Assembly: GCA_963658575.1 (NCBI GenBank)
Contig: CAVKQB010000001.1
Coordinates: 27,025 to 91,024 of the forward strand
Source of the DNA: W0P28-013 sp963658575
GTDB taxonomy: Bacteria; Bacteroidota; Bacteroidia; Bacteroidales; Paludibacteraceae
Direction of reading: 5' to 3'
DNA: 64,000 bases
Shown here: positions 8,265-17,455 of the stretch, in pieces
Numbering within the stretch: position 1 is the stretch's first letter
Layout: every line of letters begins with the position of its first letter
Position numbers and translations under genes: made by a program
Notes under the pieces: generated by a model
Seen by the model: the letters and a program-made list of their open reading frames with translations, nothing else
Databases searched by the model: none
Told to the model about the DNA's origin: nothing

Positions 8265-8978
8265 TTACGGAAGATATTGCGGTTGCACGTGCATCATGCT
8301 GTTCCAGAGCGACGAGGCGGCATTCGGGTTGAGCCGCTCCATGGCTTCGAGCAGAGCGCGCACGTCGCTGCGGTGCGATTCGCGTTCGTAGGGACAATTT
8401 TTTATCTGCTTCCGATAGCCACGCTGCTCGGCCAACGCCCGCAAATCGGCTTCGCGCACATCGGCCAAAGGGCGAATGATGGTCATGTCGAACTTATCCA
8501 TACGCAGTTTGGGCGGCATCGACGCAAACGCACCCTGAAAAATCTGGTTCATCAGCAGCGTTTCGAGCATATCGTCGCGGTGATGGCCAAGAGCGATTTT
8601 GTTACAACCGAGTTCCTCGGCCACGGCAAACAGCGTTTTGCGCCGGTTCCACGAGCAGAGAAAACAGTGCGACTTGCGTGCGTCGGTGGAGGCATCGAAC
8701 TGGGTAGTGCGGTGCACAAACGGCACGCCACTCTGGCGGCAAAAGGCTTCGAGATAGGCCAAATCGGACTGGTAGGGCACATTTTCGACCGAAACGTGCG
8801 CCGCCACCACCGAAAAACGCGGCTTGTATATCTTGGCACGCGCACCCAAAAACTCTACCAACGCCAACGAATCCTTGCCGCCCGAAAGGCCAATGAGAAT
8901 CTTGTCGCCATCGGCGATGAGGCCGTATTTTTTGAGTGCGGCATTGACTTTGTGCTGTATTTTGTCGAAAAGTTCCAC
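8265..8978 (-). CDS. ttcA: TtcA-family tRNA 2-thiocytidine synthetase
   Basis: Predicted to add sulfur to a tRNA base (2-thiocytidine-32 in the characterised TtcA), using ATP and an iron-sulfur cluster. The 237 residues contain the PP-loop LSGGKDS near residue 30, a CFLC motif near 115 followed by WNRRKTLF, and GHHRDDMLETLLMNQ near 138, which together define the TtcA branch rather than TilS or MnmA. It is shorter than E. coli TtcA (311), as usual in Bacteroidota. It follows pdxB by 46 nt on the same strand. Substrate position is inferred from the family. Confidence 0.85.
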   Translation of the reverse strand: MELFDKIQHKVNAALKKYGLIADGDKILIGLSGGKDSLALVEFLGARAKIYKPRFSVVAAHVSVENVPYQSDLAYLEAFCRQSGVPFVHRTTQFDASTDARKSHCFLCSWNRRKTLFAVAEELGCNKIALGHHRDDMLETLLMNQIFQGAFASMPPKLRMDKFDMTIIRPLADVREADLRALAEQRGYRKQIKNCPYERESHRSDVRALLEAMERLNPNAASSLWNSMMHVQPQYLP

Positions 8979-9024
8979 GTTTTTTCCGATTTAGAAATGT
9001 CAATTCGATTTCCCCCGTAAAAAA

Positions 9025-10071
9025 TCACGCATCGAGCAGATATTCCGCTTCGCGGCGCACAGGATACGTGCCTCGCAACTGTTCAAACGCTTCGGGATTG
9101 CGGCGCAAGGCGGCATCGTCGCGGCGTATGTCGTAATTTTCGACCATTTTTTGCTGCAATGCGCTCCTCGAACAGCGGCAAACGGGCTTCGGCGGCAGTT
9201 GCGCCACACGAAAGTCGTCCAATCCCAAGCCGAAAAAACGGCTGACCGCACGCACGCTCATGGCTGTGGCCGTGGCTTTGCCGTCGGCCGAATAACCGGC
9301 AATGTGTGGCGTGGCCAACAGCGACAGGTCGAGCAGACGACGGTCGATGCGCGGCTCGTTTTCCCAACAATCGACCACACACGCCGCCACGCTGCCACGC
9401 TGCACGGCTTGTTGCAACGCCTGCTCATCGACCACACCGCCACGTGCAGCGTTGATTATCAGTGGCTTGCGTGCGCAACGAGCAAAAAAATCGGCATCGG
9501 CTAGATGATAAGTGGCGTAATCGCCGCTGTGCGTCAAAGGCGTGTGAAACGTGATGATATCGGCTTGGGCAGCCACTTCGGCGAGCGAAACGAAACCGTT
9601 TTTCCCTTCGGCTTTCTCGCGAATCGGGTCATTTTGCAAAACGTTCATTCCCAGCAGATTAGCCATTTTCAGAACCTCGCGTCCGACATGCCCCACGCCC
9701 ACAACGCCAAGCGTGCAACGGCACAAATCGCGCCGAGCCGCCTGCGCCCACACGCACAACGCCGAGGCCACATACTGCGCCACCGACGCGGCGTTGCAAC
9801 CGGCAGCATTCGTCCAAACAATGCCACGTTCGGCACAAAACGGCGCGTCGATATGGTCGTAGCCGATGGTTGCCGTAGCGATAAACTTGACCTGTGAACC
9901 GGCCAACAACGCGCCATCGCAGCGGGTACGCGTGCGCACTACCAACGCATCGGCACAGCGCACTGCCTGCGGCGTAAATGCTTTCGGCGGCAGATAGATC
10001 ACGTCGGCCACCGGCTCGAACACACCCTTTATATATGGGATAAAATCGTCGATGATGATGGTTGGTCTCAT
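9025..10071 (-). CDS. pdxB: Erythronate-4-phosphate dehydrogenase
   Basis: A D-2-hydroxyacid dehydrogenase, here assigned to the pyridoxal phosphate pathway (4-phosphoerythronate to 2-oxo-3-hydroxy-4-phosphobutanoate). The 348 residues show the Rossmann motif GVVGVGHVGREVLK near 120, HTPLTHSG and NAARGGVVDEQAL with the conserved Arg, and the catalytic His in TPHIAGYSADGKATA near 255. The GYSADGKATAT phrase and a C-terminal extension after it favour PdxB over SerA. It lies 12 nt behind the lipoprotein gene, so the two probably share an mRNA. Confidence 0.9.
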   Translation of the reverse strand: MRPTIIIDDFIPYIKGVFEPVADVIYLPPKAFTPQAVRCADALVVRTRTRCDGALLAGSQVKFIATATIGYDHIDAPFCAERGIVWTNAAGCNAASVAQYVASALCVWAQAARRDLCRCTLGVVGVGHVGREVLKMANLLGMNVLQNDPIREKAEGKNGFVSLAEVAAQADIITFHTPLTHSGDYATYHLADADFFARCARKPLIINAARGGVVDEQALQQAVQRGSVAACVVDCWENEPRIDRRLLDLSLLATPHIAGYSADGKATATAMSVRAVSRFFGLGLDDFRVAQLPPKPVCRCSRSALQQKMVENYDIRRDDAALRRNPEAFEQLRGTYPVRREAEYLLDA

Positions 10072-10083
10072 ACGCCCGCAACA

Positions 10084-10497
10084 CTATTTCTTTTGAAAAC
10101 GCAAATCGACATCGCCCAACATATCGATGTTCACAACCGTAGCGAGAACGCCGTCGTCGAAACTGAACTGCACAGGATCGCCGTTGTCGTCGTAGGCTGC
10201 AATCGTATCGGCCGACATGGTGTAGGTACCGTGCATAGCCCAAGCGGTGCAAGCGCCCGTGCCAACGATAGCAAACGTATCGGCACCCACAAACAGTTCC
10301 ATATCGTCGATGCAGCCGTAGCCAAACATGTGCGCCATCGGCAAAATGTCGGTGTTATGGCCGGCGCGGTAAGCGGCATACAGGTACCAACGCCCCTCGA
10401 TGCTGCTATACGAAACCTCGTCCTTGCGCTTGCACGCAAAAATCACGGCCAAAAGCAACGCAAGACAGGCGATTTTTCGCCACGTTTTACTGTTCAT
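10084..10497 (-). CDS. Small lipoprotein, lipocalin-like
   Basis: Function unknown. From ATG 10497 the product has 137 residues, with a short signal peptide (KIACLALLLAVIFAC) ending in a lipobox-type Cys near residue 22. The mature part is beta-rich, with an early GRWYLYA phrase and a later MHGTYTMSADTIAAYDDNGD, the pattern of small lipocalin-like Bacteroidota lipoproteins. A longer reading frame extends upstream through the tRNA gene and terminator, and is rejected as a start. Likely first gene of a lipoprotein-pdxB-ttcA unit; the family assignment is weak. Confidence 0.75.
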   Translation of the reverse strand: MNSKTWRKIACLALLLAVIFACKRKDEVSYSSIEGRWYLYAAYRAGHNTDILPMAHMFGYGCIDDMELFVGADTFAIVGTGACTAWAMHGTYTMSADTIAAYDDNGDPVQFSFDDGVLATVVNIDMLGDVDLRFQKK

Positions 10498-10510
10498 TGT
10501 CAATCCAAAC

Positions 10511-10550
10511 AAAAAAGAGAGCCACTTGACTATCATCAAGCGGCTCTTTC
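10511..10550 (-). terminator. Rho-independent terminator after the initiator tRNA
   Basis: On the minus strand AGAGCCGCTTGA pairs with TCAAGTGGCTCT around a TGATAG loop and is followed by a T run. It separates the tRNA from the lipoprotein gene. Confidence 0.88.
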
Positions 10551-10556
10551 GATGTG

Positions 10557-10628
<72 letters not shown>

Positions 10629-10641
10629 ATGATTTCGACTG

Positions 10642-10672
10642 CAAAGGTAATACTTTTTTTTGATTCAACAAA
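10642..10672 (-). promoter_or_regulatory. Complete Bacteroidota promoter for tRNA-fMet
   Basis: The minus strand shows TTTG (10669-10672), a 19-nt spacer, and TACCTTTG (10642-10649). Transcription would begin close to the 5' end of the tRNA. Confidence 0.85.
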
Positions 10673-10721
10673 TTTTTTGAGCATTTTTTTGAAAAAGTGG
10701 AAAAATAACGATTTTTTGTTG

Positions 10722-10729
10722 TACCTTTG
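10722..10729 (+). promoter_or_regulatory. -7 element for pssA
   Basis: TACCTTTG matches the -7 consensus, about 28 nt before the preferred pssA ATG. No TTTG lies at the ideal distance. Confidence 0.55.
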
Positions 10730-10756
10730 CTTTCCAAAACGATGAAAACGACGACC

Positions 10757-11434
10757 ATGAGCATAAAAAAATACATTCCAAACACCATAACAAGCCTCAA
10801 TTTGCTGTCGGGGACGCTGGCCGTGATGGCAGCCTACGAAGCCCACTACGGACTGACCGTGCTATTCGTTTTGCTGTCGGCCACATTCGACTTTTTCGAT
10901 GGTTTTTCGGCGCGCCTGCTGAAGGTTTCGTCGAACATCGGCAAGGAACTCGACTCGCTGGCCGACCTCATCAGTTTTGGTTTTGCGCCGAGCATGGCGG
11001 CATTTTCGCTGCTCAAAGAGGGCGAATGGGAATGGACAGCCTATTTCGCCTTGATTATGACGGCTTTTTCGGCGCTGCGCCTCGCCAAATTCAACCTCGA
11101 CGAGCGGCAGACATCGTCGTTCATCGGACTTGCTACGCCAGCCAACGCCCTCTTTTGGGTCGGCTTGGCCTACTCATACCACGGCACTACGATTGCAACG
11201 CACCATCAGTGGATTATTCTGCTGATGGTTGCAGTGTCGTGTTTTCTGCTCGTATGCGAACTGCCGATGTTCTCGCTCAAATTCAAAACATTCGGCTGGA
11301 AAGGCAACGAAATCCGCTGGATTTTCATCGGCGGCACAGTCGTTCTCGGCGGCGTGCTGCTGCAAAATGCGCTGCCGTACATCATCATTTGGTACACAGT
11401 GCTGTCGGTATGCGCGCTGGCCAAAAAGAAGTAA
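10757..11434 (+). CDS. pssA: CDP-diacylglycerol-serine O-phosphatidyltransferase
   Basis: This integral membrane enzyme makes phosphatidylserine, precursor of phosphatidylethanolamine. The CDP-alcohol phosphatidyltransferase motif is complete: D-FF-DG-FS-AR-(8)-G-(3)-D-(3)-D from about residue 42. The rest is hydrophobic with several membrane spans; 225 residues is typical. I prefer the ATG at 10757 (MSIKKYIPNTIT). An ATG at 10742 is possible, and a TTG at 10727 overlaps the promoter element. The next gene follows after 27 nt and may be cotranscribed. Confidence 0.93.
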   Translation: MSIKKYIPNTITSLNLLSGTLAVMAAYEAHYGLTVLFVLLSATFDFFDGFSARLLKVSSNIGKELDSLADLISFGFAPSMAAFSLLKEGEWEWTAYFALIMTAFSALRLAKFNLDERQTSSFIGLATPANALFWVGLAYSYHGTTIATHHQWIILLMVAVSCFLLVCELPMFSLKFKTFGWKGNEIRWIFIGGTVVLGGVLLQNALPYIIIWYTVLSVCALAKKK

Positions 11435-11461
11435 AATTTTAACCTTAAAATATCTAACACT

Positions 11462-14443
11462 ATGAAGAAGCGACTCTTTACAGCCTGCCTCGTTGGGGCG
11501 TTTACCATTTTCGGGCTATTCGCCGAAATTCCAGTGGGCTACTACTACAAAGCCGACAATCTGACACAAGAAGCGTTGAAAACGGCGCTCGGCCAAATCG
11601 TTGCAAACGGGCGGTTTCTATCGTACAACAGCAGCGGCGGACAAGGCACCACGTGGGAAGGTTTCTACTACACCGACCGCAACGCCGCCGACAGTTCGGT
11701 CATCGACATGTATTCGCACGAACTGTTCAAATTCCCCTACATCGACGGCACGCCAACATTCATGAGCGTGAGCGGCATGCACATCGAACATGCACTACCA
11801 AAATCGTGGTGGGGCGGAGCCATGTACAACTCGTACAAGGATTTGAACCATCTCTACCCTGCCGAAGGCAAAATCAACTCGGCCAAAAACGACCTGCCAC
11901 TCGGCATTGTGGGCGAGGCCACCAGCGATAACGGCGTGAGCAAAGTGGGCAAAAACACCTTCCGCACCGACGAATATGCGGGCAACTGCTTCGAGCCAGC
12001 CGACGAATACAAAGGCGATTTCGCACGCGCCTATTTCTACATGGTTACCGCCTACGAAAAATTTGGCGAACAAAACCTCTGGCAGTCGCCCATGATAGAC
12101 AACAACACCTATCCCGTATGGAAACCGTGGGCACTCGCGCTGCTGCTCGATTGGCACCGCGCCGACCCCGTATCGCAAAAGGAACTCGACCGGCAAGAAG
12201 AGGTCTACAAAATACAGGGCAACCGCAATCCGTTCATCGACTGTCCCGACTTGGTGGAACTGATTTGGGGCGACAAACAGACGGAAACATTCGCTGCGCC
12301 GGCCATCGACAAACCATTTTTGATATCGCCCACGCGCTGGGACCGCTTCAATTTCGGCGTGGTGATGAAAGAAAACAACCAAAGCATCAGTTTCACCATC
12401 GAAGGGCGTAACATCGAAAGCGACCTGACACTCAAAATTCAGGACGACACCAAAGCGTTTACCCTATCGAAAACGAAAATCACCAGCAGCGAAGCCCTGA
12501 ACGAAGAGGTGATAACGCTTATGTTCGACGCTTCGCAAACGGGCGAATACACCGACACCATCGTCATTACGGGCGGCGGCCTATCCGAACCCATCAAAGT
12601 GGGACTGCGCGCCAGCGTTACCGACGAATTTATGACGCTGCCTGCCAGCGACATCACCGCCACCGAAGCCACGCTCAACTGGATGCCCAAAGCCGATGCC
12701 ACGGGCTACAAACTGGACGTGTACCAAGGCGGCAGCGAAGCCAGCGACCTCTTCTTCTCGTACTACATCGAAGGAAAGAGTTTCAACAAGGCCATTGCCA
12801 TCTACAACGGCACGGGCGCAGCCGTCGATCTATCGAAATACGAACTGCGCAAACAGACCAACGGCGTTGGCTCGTTCAAAAACGACACCAATCTCGTATT
12901 GAGCGGCACATTGGCCAACGGCAGCGTGTATGTGCTGGCACACAAAGGCGCAAACGATCAGATAAAAGCCCTCGCCAACAAAATCTGCGGCAAAACAGCC
13001 GACGACAAAGCATCGCTTCTGTCGTTCAGCGGCAACGATGCCCTTGCACTCTACCACAGCGGCATACAGATAGATGTGCTGGGCGAAGTGAATAATCCCA
13101 AAGATTGGGGCAACGACATGAGCCTGATGCGCCGCCCGACCGTTTTGGGACCTACGCAGCAGTTCGATTGGGACGAATGGGAGATATTCCCCACCGACTA
13201 CTACACCGACCTGAACAAACACGCCATGACGGGCGAACCGGTGCGCTACACCATCGAGAAAAAAGAGGTGGGCAACATCGCCTCGTGCCGCATACGCAAC
13301 CTTGCGCCTGGCACTGGCTACACCTACCGCATCACAGCGATAGATGCCAATAGCACACCCACTGTGAACGCCGTGCGCTTCGCCACCGAAATTCTGCCCG
13401 CGCCCATCGCACTCGACCCCGAAAACATCGAAGGCGATGCCTTCGAGCCGCTGTGGGAAAGCGTGCCGAACGTGCAGGAATACCTCATCGACATCTACAC
13501 AATCGCAGGAAAACTGCACACCGAAACCGAAGGCTTCGACAGCCTCGTAACCAACAAAGCCCTGCTCGAAACGGCTGGTTGGCAGTTTGGACTCACTGGA
13601 ACAAGCAGCACCGCAGCGGCTTGCGGCACAGCCACGCCATGCGTAGCATTCAAAAACGAGAAAGCCGACCTGAAAACGCCCAAACTCGACACACTTGTAT
13701 CGAAAACCTACGACGACGCAGTCAACAGCCTCACCTTCATGTACCGTTGGGGCAGCAAAAAAGCCAAAGGCAACAGCGATAGCATCGCCACACTCACACT
13801 CGACGGCTACAATGGCACTGCATGGTTGAACATCGACACGCTGCGCGCCGACAGCACCACCGACAAGCACTATCCCATCTACAAATTTGCCTACGAAGAC
13901 GGTTACACGCAGTTCCGCTGGATTTACACGCGCAAAATCTACGGCTCGGTAACGCTCGACGACGTGTCGGTAACCTACGGCAAAGAGGACACCACGTTTG
14001 TGAAACAAAACGCGCCTTGGTACGAAGGCTGGTGGATCGACGGACTCGACACGCTCACCGAATACCGCTACCGCCTGCGCGCCACACGCCACGACTACAT
14101 CTCGGACTACTCGAACGAGATTTGCGTGCGCACCGACACCACGCTCGTGCACGAGCCGCACATCAACATCGAGCCGGATCCGTGGGACGACGAGCCTGAA
14201 ATCGACGTGAAAGTTGTGGAAATTGGCGACGATATGCTCACCATCTGGGGTAACAAAGGCGGCATCGGCATTGCTGGAGCAACCGAAAACACACGCATAC
14301 GCATCTACAACATCGACGGACAAATCGTCTACGATCGCGCCAACATCGGCAGCGACCACTTTGCACCCATCGCGCAGCACGGCATCTACATCGTGCAAAT
14401 AGCCAACAAAAACGGCCTGCGCACCTACAAAATAGCGAAATAA
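11462..14443 (+). CDS. Secreted endonuclease I with lamin-tail domain and sorting tail
   Basis: A predicted extracellular nuclease of 993 residues. Signal peptide: residues 1-21. Endonuclease I domain: about 25-265, with MHIEHALPKSWWGG (catalytic-type His110) and DLNHLYPAEGKINSAKNDLP. A beta-sandwich linker reaches residue 390. A fibronectin III-like domain starts ATEATLNWMPKADATGYKL and appears interrupted by a lamin-tail domain (about 425-590), then resumes at LAPGTGYTYRITAID. A jelly-roll-like region covers 650-850. The end IRIYNIDGQIVYD...GIYIVQIANKNG resembles a type A type IX secretion signal. Nutrient (DNA) scavenging is an inference. Confidence 0.85.
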   Translation: MKKRLFTACLVGAFTIFGLFAEIPVGYYYKADNLTQEALKTALGQIVANGRFLSYNSSGGQGTTWEGFYYTDRNAADSSVIDMYSHELFKFPYIDGTPTFMSVSGMHIEHALPKSWWGGAMYNSYKDLNHLYPAEGKINSAKNDLPLGIVGEATSDNGVSKVGKNTFRTDEYAGNCFEPADEYKGDFARAYFYMVTAYEKFGEQNLWQSPMIDNNTYPVWKPWALALLLDWHRADPVSQKELDRQEEVYKIQGNRNPFIDCPDLVELIWGDKQTETFAAPAIDKPFLISPTRWDRFNFGVVMKENNQSISFTIEGRNIESDLTLKIQDDTKAFTLSKTKITSSEALNEEVITLMFDASQTGEYTDTIVITGGGLSEPIKVGLRASVTDEFMTLPASDITATEATLNWMPKADATGYKLDVYQGGSEASDLFFSYYIEGKSFNKAIAIYNGTGAAVDLSKYELRKQTNGVGSFKNDTNLVLSGTLANGSVYVLAHKGANDQIKALANKICGKTADDKASLLSFSGNDALALYHSGIQIDVLGEVNNPKDWGNDMSLMRRPTVLGPTQQFDWDEWEIFPTDYYTDLNKHAMTGEPVRYTIEKKEVGNIASCRIRNLAPGTGYTYRITAIDANSTPTVNAVRFATEILPAPIALDPENIEGDAFEPLWESVPNVQEYLIDIYTIAGKLHTETEGFDSLVTNKALLETAGWQFGLTGTSSTAAACGTATPCVAFKNEKADLKTPKLDTLVSKTYDDAVNSLTFMYRWGSKKAKGNSDSIATLTLDGYNGTAWLNIDTLRADSTTDKHYPIYKFAYEDGYTQFRWIYTRKIYGSVTLDDVSVTYGKEDTTFVKQNAPWYEGWWIDGLDTLTEYRYRLRATRHDYISDYSNEICVRTDTTLVHEPHINIEPDPWDDEPEIDVKVVEIGDDMLTIWGNKGGIGIAGATENTRIRIYNIDGQIVYDRANIGSDHFAPIAQHGIYIVQIANKNGLRTYKIAK

Positions 14444-14466
14444 CAAACGCTAAAAAGGCACTACGG

Positions 14467-14496
14467 CGGGACTTCTCGAAGAAGTCCCGTTTTTTT
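14467..14496 (+). terminator. Terminator after the endonuclease gene
   Basis: Perfect 9-bp stem cgggacttc / gaagtcccg with a 5-nt loop, followed by seven T. Confidence 0.92.
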
Positions 14497-14639
14497 CGGC
14501 ACCGACCGACTTTATGCTGTAAAACATAATGACAAAATTTTGCTTTTATCGAAAAAAAACGTAAATTGCGAAGATTTTGAAGCGAAAAAAATCTTTTTCG
14601 AAAAGCAAAATAAGTTTAACCTAAAAAATCTTTTACACC

Positions 14640-16799
14640 ATGAAAGTTTACCAAGCCAACGAAATCAAGAACATCTCGTTGATGGGAAGTTCGGGAGCAG
14701 GAAAGACCACCCTTGTAGAAGCCATGCTCTACGAGAGTGGCGTGATAAAACGTCGCGGCACGATAGATGCCAAAAACACCGTGTCGGACTATTTCCCTGT
14801 GGAGCAAGAGTATGGCTACTCCGTGTTTCCAACCGTCATTCACGCCGAATGGCTCGGCAAAAAACTGAACATCATCGACTGTCCGGGCAACGACGACTTT
14901 ATCGGCGGTGCCATCACCTCGCTCGAAGTTACCGACCAAGCCGTCATTTTGGTAAACACGCAATATGGCGTCGAAGTCGGCACACAAAACCACTTCCGCT
15001 ACACCGAGCAGTTCAAGAAACCCGTCATCTTCCTCTGCAACCAATTGGACACCGAGAAGTCGGACTTCCACAAAACCGTCGAGCAGTTGCGCGATAGTTT
15101 CGGTGCGAAAACCGTGCTGGTGCAATATCCGCTCAACGTCGGCCCTGAGTTCAACGCCGTCATCGACGTGTTGCTGATGAAGATGTACCGCTGGAAACCC
15201 GAAGGCGGCGCACCCGAAATTCTGCCCATTCCCGATTCGGAGCAGGAAAAAGCCAACGAACTGCACAACAAACTGATAGAAGCCGCCGCCGAAAACGACG
15301 AAGGCCTCATGGACAAATACTTCGAACAGGGCTCGCTCACCGAAGACGAGATGCGCAACGGCATTCGCAAAGGCCTGATTGGGCGCGACATTTTCCCCAT
15401 TTTCTGCGTCTGCTCTGGCCGCTCGATGGGCGTGCGCCGACTAATGGAATTTTTGGGCAACGTCGTGCCATTTGTTACCGACATGCCCCAACCCGTTACC
15501 ACCGAAGGCGTGGAAGTGGCACCCGACCCCAACGGGCCAACCAGCATCTTCGTATTCAAAACAAGCGTCGAACCGCACATCGGCGAAGTATCGTACTTCA
15601 AAGTGATGAGCGGCACGCTGCGCGCTGGCGACGACCTGACCAACGTCAGCCGCAACCAAGGCAAAGAACGCATCAGCCAGATATTCTCCGTATCGGGACA
15701 AAACCGCGAAGAGGTGAGCGAAATGGTAGCCGGCGACATAGGCGCAACCGTGAAACTGAAAGACACGCGCACGGGCAACACGCTCGACGGCAAAGGCTGC
15801 GACTACGAATTCCCGCGCATCAAATATCCCGACCCGAAATACCGCCGCGCCATCAGTCCGCAAACACGTGGCGAAGAGGAAAAACTGAGCGCCATACTCA
15901 CACGCATGCACGAAGAAGACCCGACATGGATTGTCGAGCAATCGAAAGAGTTGAAACAGACCATCGTTTACGGACAGGGCGAATTTCACCTGCGCACGCT
16001 CAAATGGCGCATCGAGAACAACGACAAACTGCCCATCGTGTACGACGAACCGAAAATTCCGTACCGCGAAACCATCACCAAGGCGGCGCGCGCCGACTAT
16101 CGCCACAAAAAGCAATCGGGCGGAGCCGGTCAGTTTGGCGAAGTGCATCTGATTGTCGAGCCCTACACCGAAGGCATGCCTGTGCCCGATACCTTCAAAT
16201 TTGGCGGACAAGAGTACAAAATCAGCGTGCGCGACACGCAAGAAATCCCGCTGGAATGGGGCGGTAAACTGGTGTTCATCAACAGCATCGTGGGCGGTGC
16301 CATCGACGCACGCTTCCTGCCCGCCATCTTGAAAGGCGTGATGGACCGCATGGAACAAGGGCCGCTCACCGGCTCGTATGCGCGCGACGTGCGTGTCATC
16401 GTGTACGACGGCAAAATGCACCCCGTCGATTCGAACGAAATCTCGTTCCGGCTCGCTGGGCGCAACGCCTTTGCCGAAGCCTTCCGCAACGCTGGTCCGA
16501 AAGTGATGGAGCCGATCTACGACCTCGAAGTGCTTGTGCCGAGCGACCGCATGGGCGACGTGATGGGCGACCTGCAAGGACGGCGCGCCATCATCATGGG
16601 CATGGAGAGCGTGAAAGGATTCGAAAAACTCACCGCCAAAGTGCCGCTCAAAGAGTTGTCGAACTACTCCACATCGCTCAGCTCGCTCTCGGGCGGACGC
16701 GCATCGTTCACCATGAAGTTCGCCTCGTACGAACTCTGCCCGTCGGACGTGCAGGACAAACTGCTGAAAGAGTACGAAGCCACGCAAAAGGACGAATAA
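14640..16799 (+). CDS. fusA2: EF-G paralog (EF-G2-like) lacking the catalytic histidine
   Basis: A 719-residue translation factor of the EF-G family, distinct from the canonical fusA at 48743-50860. The P loop is GSSGAGKTT. The G3 motif reads DCPGNDDF instead of DTPGHVDF, so the GTPase-activating His is Asn. Switch I reads EQEYGYSVFPTV instead of EQERGITI, and the G4 motif is NQLD rather than NKMD. Domains III-V are present and well conserved (KKQSGGAGQFGEVHL, LEVLVPSDRMGDVMGDLQGR). This fits the EF-G2 of Bacteroides, reported to support translocation without GTP hydrolysis and to aid gut colonisation. It has its own terminator and an AT-rich 5' leader. Confidence 0.9.
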   Translation: MKVYQANEIKNISLMGSSGAGKTTLVEAMLYESGVIKRRGTIDAKNTVSDYFPVEQEYGYSVFPTVIHAEWLGKKLNIIDCPGNDDFIGGAITSLEVTDQAVILVNTQYGVEVGTQNHFRYTEQFKKPVIFLCNQLDTEKSDFHKTVEQLRDSFGAKTVLVQYPLNVGPEFNAVIDVLLMKMYRWKPEGGAPEILPIPDSEQEKANELHNKLIEAAAENDEGLMDKYFEQGSLTEDEMRNGIRKGLIGRDIFPIFCVCSGRSMGVRRLMEFLGNVVPFVTDMPQPVTTEGVEVAPDPNGPTSIFVFKTSVEPHIGEVSYFKVMSGTLRAGDDLTNVSRNQGKERISQIFSVSGQNREEVSEMVAGDIGATVKLKDTRTGNTLDGKGCDYEFPRIKYPDPKYRRAISPQTRGEEEKLSAILTRMHEEDPTWIVEQSKELKQTIVYGQGEFHLRTLKWRIENNDKLPIVYDEPKIPYRETITKAARADYRHKKQSGGAGQFGEVHLIVEPYTEGMPVPDTFKFGGQEYKISVRDTQEIPLEWGGKLVFINSIVGGAIDARFLPAILKGVMDRMEQGPLTGSYARDVRVIVYDGKMHPVDSNEISFRLAGRNAFAEAFRNAGPKVMEPIYDLEVLVPSDRMGDVMGDLQGRRAIIMGMESVKGFEKLTAKVPLKELSNYSTSLSSLSGGRASFTMKFASYELCPSDVQDKLLKEYEATQKDE

Positions 16800-16824
16800 A
16801 CGCACCAATTGCACCACAAGAGAG

Positions 16825-16860
16825 TTCCCGATTCGCACCACGAATCGGGAATTTTCTTTT
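16825..16860 (+). terminator. Terminator after the EF-G paralog
   Basis: An 11-bp perfect stem (ttcccgattcg / cgaatcgggaa) with a 5-nt loop and a T-rich tail. Confidence 0.88.
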
Positions 16861-17023
16861 TCGGGAGCAAAAAACGACGTTTTTACACCATATTATATAT
16901 AGAAACCGCCCAAAAGCCAACAAAAAAAACGAAAAAAATTAACATATTTTAACATCTTACCAATTTGTAACCGACTGAAAAACAGCAAATTGCGTTTTTT
17001 GTATGCACTATTTGCAACGTTTT

Positions 17024-17056
17024 TTTGCAATGTTCAAGAATAATGTTGTAACTTTG
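17024..17056 (+). promoter_or_regulatory. Complete Bacteroidota promoter
   Basis: TTTG (17024-17027), a 21-nt spacer, and TAACTTTG (17049-17056) lie about 14 nt before the ATG of the small membrane protein gene, so its mRNA has a very short leader. Confidence 0.82.
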
Positions 17057-17070
17057 CAGCAATAGTAAAG

Positions 17071-17442
17071 ATGCCTATGGCTTTGATACGTTTACTCAAA
17101 AATGTTGTCATAAACCTATACAAAGGGCTGATTTATTGGTTCTTTTGGGCGAGTTTCGTCAGTTTGCGCGACGAAATGTTCTGCACCGTGCCCACCGCCA
17201 ATACGGCGGAAAGCCGCTACGAAATTGTAGCAAACGGAGCGGACTACGTTCCTGTGGCGACGCGTGTCGTTCCCGACATCCGCACACTATTCCGCAAACT
17301 GCGAGCGCAGTACGAGCGTCAAGTGCGCAAGGCGTGCGACGCTTCGGAGGCGACCAACTTGGCTAATTTGCGCCTGTTGATGGAGGCCGCCAAAGAGTTG
17401 CCGCAGCGCCATCTGGTGCGCATCTCGCTCTATTCTGGTTAA
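17071..17442 (+). CDS. Small membrane-anchored protein of unknown function
   Basis: I do not recognise this 123-residue protein. Residues 8-31 (LKNVVINLYKGLIYWFFWAS) are hydrophobic and may anchor it in the membrane. The remainder is soluble, with a basic helical stretch (DIRTLFRKLRAQYERQVRKA, about residues 69-88) and a second helix rich in Leu and Ala. A near-consensus promoter and the start at MPMALIRLLK support a real gene. It precedes the two large secreted repeat proteins but is set apart by a long hairpin, so shared function is only a possibility. Confidence 0.7.
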   Translation: MPMALIRLLKNVVINLYKGLIYWFFWASFVSLRDEMFCTVPTANTAESRYEIVANGADYVPVATRVVPDIRTLFRKLRAQYERQVRKACDASEATNLANLRLLMEAAKELPQRHLVRISLYSG

Positions 17443-17455
17443 TTTTATTCCTATT

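Noticed and set aside
9025..10071. D-3-phosphoglycerate dehydrogenase (SerA)
   Set aside because: No ACT domain, and the GYSADGKATAT phrase after the catalytic His fits PdxB better.
12830..14446. A 538-codon antisense open frame over the endonuclease gene
   Set aside because: Same shadow effect. The sense protein has catalytic motifs and a sorting tail.
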